Source: Actinernus sp. WN-2022
Lineage: Eukaryota > Cnidaria > Anthozoa > Actiniaria > Actinernidae
Length of the DNA stretch: 64,000 nt
Direction: 5' to 3'
Assembly: GCA_030867875.1 (NCBI GenBank)
Contig: JAOWCC010000936.1
Coordinates: 13,586,095 to 13,650,094, forward strand
The notes under the pieces were generated by a model, which saw nothing but the letters and a program-made list of their open reading frames with translations, was not told the origin of the DNA and made no database searches. Both the position numbers and the translations under genes were made by a program. Positions within the stretch are counted from its first letter, which is position 1. Each line of letters begins with the position of its first letter. Shown piece by piece: positions 60,012-64,000 of this stretch.

Positions 60012-60325
60012 CTTAAGTTTACTGTTGATCGTATAATTCGCCCAGTTTGAGCCGTCGCGTGACGTTTGTAAGAAGTACGCCTTGACCCACTGGTTTGCCT
60101 TGTAGTTTCCCTGTGTAGCAACTCCACAAATAACATGAGGTGATCCTAAGTCGATCTGTAAATATGGAGTAGAATCACTTGTAGAGGCGCACCACGATGA
60201 CCCTCTAGTGTAATGTAGCCTGGTACTCCTGGCGGATGTTGCACTATCATTCCAAGAGGAGGCACTAATCCTGGAATCTAAAACAGCTCCACTTTCTAGA
60301 CCAAGGGAACGGTCGCCACAACTTT
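60012..60325 (-). CDS. Exon 2: N-terminal half of discoidin domain 2
   Basis: Phase 1 in (acceptor CTCGCAG), phase 0 out after LKLK (donor GTGCAT). The product opens ESCGDRSLGLESG, then RISASS, SSWCAST, YLQIDLG, CGVATQG and a TSRDGSNW strand, the standard order of F5/8C landmarks. The opening cysteine is present, while an additional cysteine precedes GVATQG. Confidence 0.88.
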
Positions 60326-60739
60326 CTGCGAGTAATGGATAACGTTTTGTTAGTGTACATAAATATAGAATTTTATGGAAGCAATTCACTATAAAAGTGC
60401 TACCCTCGGTGAAAAATCTAAAGAAGCGACGTTGTACAGATATTCAGTAGCAGCTTGAAAACAATCGTCATTTTATTGCATATTATATACAAAGAACATA
60501 ATATGGTTTGTTTCATTTTCTTCCAAAGAACTAAAATTAACTCTTTGATTCAATCGAGACATAATCTTATCCAATCCATGTCCGACATTAATACTGTCCA
60601 ATTTTCCTTAGTGGACCGTCGAAATGAATCTTTGACATCCTTCTCCAAAATAACATCCCTTTTTTCCTGGAAAATATGTAATAATAATAATAATTTATTA
60701 GCAATACATCCACTTCGTTTGCTTAGAACTAAATAAAAT

Positions 60740-61295
60740 TACATGTGTATGGGGACGTCAAAGAAGTTGAAACGTTCAAACCATGATATACAAATGGAAT
60801 ATAATGGCAATATCATTAACAAAGTTAACCAAAGTAAATTATTAGGAGTATATTTAGACACTACCTTGTCATGGTAGGGTTTTGTTTTAGTGCAGTTAGT
60901 CTATTCAATTATCTTCCGGTCGATATTAAAAATGTTATTTCCAATGTAAGCAGCCCAACTTTCAGAAAAATGTTAAAGAAATTGTTTTTTTTTATGAGCA
61001 ATGTAAGATTATCCACTTAGAAGAAAGGCAGTGTAATTTTTGCAAATCCCAGCTCTTTATGAGCTGTAGATGTATCTCTGGGTAAGCCGTTTAGCCTTAT
61101 TTCTTATTTCTATTTTCATCAATGTACTTGTAATTTATAATTTTGTAAATTAGCAAATTAGTATATTAGTAAATTAGTATTTTTATGCAAACTGATTGTA
61201 AACTATATTGTTAACATGTTTGAGGACCACGCCTTAAATTACTCTCTTGGGTAAGGGTGACATCCTCACTAAATAAAGTTTACTACTATTAATGT
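60740..61295 (+). mobile_element. LINE 3' fragment with AATAAAGTTTACTA end
   Basis: Plus strand reads IINKVNQSKLLGVYLDTTLS, then FNYLPVDIKNVISNVSSPTF and RKMLKK, the end of a non-LTR reverse transcriptase frame with stops, and finally CTAAATAAAGTTTACTACTA at 61269. Intron 1-2. Confidence 0.7.
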
Positions 61296-61765
61296 ATATC
61301 TTTAAGAGGAGAAAAAATTGTAATACGAAATATTAATTATACTAATAGCTATTAACAATATTATGATGTAAACTTATCATAAGGAACTATCTCTTAATAT
61401 GTAGTATAAAAATAGCATAAAAGAAGTGTTAATTGACATAAAAAGTGCTATAAGATATACTGTATATAATTAAGCTACGCGTGATTTCGCTTTACATAAT
61501 AAGACATTTCTAATTGCCTTGACAAATGCACTATAACCTGTGATACGTCTATACCTTCTGAGAGGCTAATAAATGCGTGCGCGGCCATATGTTGAAATGT
61601 ATCTGATTACAAAGGTACGAATAATCTGATGATGAACTTAACTAATAAGCGCTAACAGAATGTAATTACAGACGTAGATATTCGGGCCACACTTCAATAT
61701 ATATATATTCTTCTAAACTGCTACGTAGATATTTTTTTTGTCGGCTTTGGTGGTAAAGTAAGGAA

Positions 61766-62087
61766 GGTATTCATTTATATAGCGCAAATTTTATATGAAT
61801 ATATTTGAATGCGCTACACAAGAAGGAAACTCTGAATTTCTAACGAGACCTGAAACAACCATGGGGGCTGATCAAAACCAGGTCCCGGCTAATCCACAAA
61901 TCGAATTGGAATTTAGCGTGTTGGTTTTTGCGGAGGGAGGAAAACCGGAGAACCCGGAGAAAATCCCTAGGAGGAAGGACGAGATGCCAACAAACTCAAC
62001 TCACATATGGCGCCGCGTCCGAGAATCGAACCCGGGACACAAAAGTGAGAGAGGAACGCTTAACCACGGCGCCACACCGGCTCCCCG
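61766..62087 (-). mobile_element. tRNA-derived SINE, near full length
   Basis: Minus strand starts CGGGGAGCCGGTGTGGCGCC, with GTGGTTAAGCG (A box) and GGGTTCGATTC (B box), then a body (CCGGTTTTCCTCCCTCCGC, GGATTAGCCGGGACCTGG, GGTTGTTTCAGGTC) and the tail TTGCGCTATATAAATGAAT. Lies in intron 1-2. Confidence 0.82.
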
Positions 62088-62294
62088 TTTTACATTGTTG
62101 TGCAAAGTGTTGCCGTGTAATTTATAATCGGTTTGTTAGTACCTCAAGAATACCAAGCTGTTGTACCGGGAGACAATCAGAAAGTCATTCCTCTTTGGAT
62201 TGACGTTGTTCTACCAAATATAATTCTACGACATTAAGCTCAGTGGCAACCGATTTCAGAATTAAAACAAAATCCACAACGATGTTAAACGTAC

Positions 62295-62433
62295 TTTGGC
62301 ATCCGTAGAAATCAACTCTGAGGCAAATGGCACCGTTCCACTTGACTGAGAAGAAACGGATATATTGAGCTTCAATTGGGTATTTCAACCAGTTCACTAC
62401 AACACCGGACTTGTCTTTGTTTGCTTGGAATAC
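62295..62433 (-). CDS. Exon 1: C-terminal half of discoidin (F5/8C) domain 1
   Basis: Forty-six codons, phase 0 in (acceptor TTTTAAAG) and phase 1 out (donor GTACGT). The product starts VFQANKDK, has NWL and ends CLRVDFYGC, the final strand of an F5/8C domain with its closing cysteine. It closely resembles exon 7. The matching first half is not between here and 64000, so it must lie upstream outside the window. Confidence 0.85.
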
Positions 62434-62630
62434 CTTTAAAACAAAATAAGAACAAAGATTTACGTTATACACAAGCGACCTTCATATTTGTCGTTTCCTT
62501 TGGTATTCAAGCATTTTCAAAGGCGTTTTCGTAATAAAATATTTGAGAGAAACTATTTTAGTAATAGCAGAGCTCCTGTGCGAGCGCATGGCCCGCGCGA
62601 GCGGAGCATGATGTTCTTGACAGCCCGACT

Positions 62631-63341
62631 CAACCTCGTTCCCAGGGATCTTTATGCACCTAATCCAAGATGGCGTCGAAAGAACCCCTGGTACAGGCTG
62701 GTCATGTGACCCAAAAATATGCCCAATATGTGGGCATATTTTGAGCATCCGCCATCGTGGATTCATCATCGCTGAAGAACGGTTGAAGCTGATCCCAATG
62801 ATTTCTAACCGTACATTATTCTACTTGTACCCAGCTTAGGAGCGAGTATGAAAACAACGCTAACTACTTATGAATTCCAGTTGTTTTCAACGAATTTTGA
62901 ACGCGCAATGCGATAGACGACATCACCAGTTTTTTTAATCAAAAACGCATGCGCAATTTGGAAATTATGAACTCTGAAACTCTGAATTTCTCCGTTATGG
63001 GGCCTGAAACAACCATAGGGGCTGATCAAAGCCAGGACCCGGCTAATCCACAGATCTAATTGGAATTTAGCGTGTTGGTTTTGGTGGAGGGAGGAAAACC
63101 GAAGGACACAGAAAAAAACCCTCGGAGCAAGGGCGAGATACCAACAACACCAACTCACATGTAGCGCCGCGTCCGTGGATCGCACCTGGGCGCTCCGCCA
63201 CCCAGACTCTTATTCGAAATTCTCCAATCAGCGCGCGCGAAAGGTCTAGCCAATCAGCGGCCGAATCCCACCAGCCTGTACCAGGGGTTCTTTCGACGAC
63301 ATATTGGATTAGTTGGGGAAAGATCCCTGGGAACGAGGTTG
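62631..63341. mobile_element. Inverted-repeat element with CAACCTCGTTCCCAGGG ends
   Basis: Left arm CAACCTCGTTCCCAGGGATC..GTCGAAAGAACCCCTGGTACAGGCTG; right arm CCAGCCTGTACCAGGGGTTC..GATCCCTGGGAACGAGGTTG. Arms about 70 bp. A SINE piece lies inside it. Confidence 0.78.
62979..63207 (-). mobile_element. SINE copy 2, truncated
   Basis: Body shared with 61766-62087 (GGCCTGAAACAACCATAGGG, GAGGGAGGAAAACCG, CACATGTAGCGCCGCGTCCG on the plus strand) but with a changed B box and no tail. Nested in the inverted-repeat element. Confidence 0.72.
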
Positions 63342-64000
63342 CGCACTACCACATGACCACACGCCCACCCGGGGCACCAACGAGCGGAACACGTGAAGTT
63401 TTCGAGTCCTGAATAGACCTACTCGATTTTGTTTGGCTATTTAACGCCTTCCTGTCCATTACATTCAATTTTCCCGTTTATGGAAATTTGTGATTTTCCA
63501 AATTATCTCAATGATCAGACTGAACTTTTGCCATAACGCGTAAAATATTCAATTTCCAACTTTAATTTACATTATATCTCCGCGTGCACGAACGCCATGT
63601 TATTTCTATTGTATGTTATCGCCATTTCCGTTACACGTTCGCGTGCAACTCAACTGCTCGTGGACTATTTATTTTTGTATATTCTGTCACCTTTCCCATT
63701 ACATATATGCGCGTGCACCTCGTCGTATTTGATTACTGGGAGCTATATACGCTCTAATTATTAAGGCTTGCCCATAGTATATAACGCGTAAGTTATTCAA
63801 TATTCAATAATAATATATTAATATTATTAACTGTACTCATTTCTGTAAAAATAACTAACTTCGAGGAACTTAACAACTAATAATCAATACCTTTGTTTAT
63901 TAAAGAATAGTTTCAAGAACTTACAGTACAGGAAAATATGTGTAGTTTTAGGGCCTTTATTGTTAAGAGTTGAATTGTATTGACTGAAAGAGTTACCCTG
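63342..64000. other. Intron upstream of exon 1, no gene seen
   Basis: AT-rich non-coding sequence; the first half of discoidin domain 1 is not here. Confidence 0.4.

Larger units (their letters stand above)
229..62433 (-). other. Giant discoidin/Ig/FN3 gene, partial at both ends (40 exons)
   Basis: Seen: 40 open segments on the minus strand with AG acceptors and GT donors whose phases match from one to the next. Domain order is F5/8C x4 (first one half-missing), Ig, FN3, then Ig x31. All Ig and FN3 exons start and end in phase 1; discoidin halves alternate phase 1/0. Known: F5/8C domains bind carbohydrate or phospholipid, Ig and FN3 repeats form adhesive rods in surface receptors. Inferred: a large extracellular adhesion or recognition protein. 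No signal peptide, transmembrane helix, start or stop is in the window. Two genes cannot be excluded (for example a break in the 49.3-51.9 kb intron), but phases agree across it. I do not recognise an exact orthologue. Confidence 0.82.

Noticed and set aside
61795..62203. Plus-strand open frames of 90-110 codons
   Set aside because: They run through the SINE body on its antisense strand, which explains the open frames.

Overview
The window is animal nuclear DNA: AT-rich, intron-dense, full of short inverted-repeat elements and decayed non-LTR retrotransposons. I infer a cnidarian, most likely an anthozoan (coral or sea anemone), from the repeat style (hairpin elements with CCGGTTGTTCAAA or CAACCTCGTTCCCAGGG ends, a tRNA-derived SINE) and from the discoidin/Ig/FN3 mixture. 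The species cannot be fixed from the sequence alone.

One gene explains essentially all protein-coding signal. It lies on the minus strand and runs out of both ends of the window. I place 40 exons with GT-AG borders between 62433 and 229, about 11.1 kb of coding sequence (about 3,700 codons). From 5' to 3' they encode four F5/8 type C (discoidin) domains, each split by a phase-0 intron (54.3-62.4 kb; the first half of domain 1 lies beyond the window), a cysteine-rich Ig-like domain (53.5 kb), one fibronectin type III domain (52 kb), and 31 single-exon Ig domains (49.3-0.2 kb). Every border outside the discoidin halves is phase 1, so any Ig exon can be skipped, repeated or swapped in frame. No start codon with signal peptide, membrane segment or stop codon is in the window; those must be outside it.

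The Ig exons fall into classes. P exons (about 89 residues, start like xxPRI), L exons (about 113 residues, long Cys-to-Cys spacing, end in EVL/ELL) and N exons (about 88 residues, xPExxxxPxNQ) follow each other as P-L-N. Two further classes (here G and F) sit between two P-L-N trios to make an eight-exon unit P-L-N-G-F-P'-L'-N'. That unit occurs three times (31.7-41.1, 16.9-27.7 and 6.4-12.9 kb), all exon lengths being kept. The newest event copied a block of about 14 kb, introns and repeats included. The copied block runs from inside N exon 33 to inside N exon 25, and exon 25 is a chimera of exons 17 and 33, which marks the unequal crossover.

The introns carry a 113-118 bp AT-rich tandem repeat at the same place in each unit, palindromic MITE-like elements (one pair with clear 7-bp target duplications), three LINE remnants, a SINE and several unit-specific insertions or deletions. 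I found no convincing plus-strand gene. The protein is most simply a large cell-surface or secreted adhesion/recognition molecule; whether all Ig exons enter one mRNA or are chosen alternatively, as in arthropod Dscam, cannot be told from DNA.
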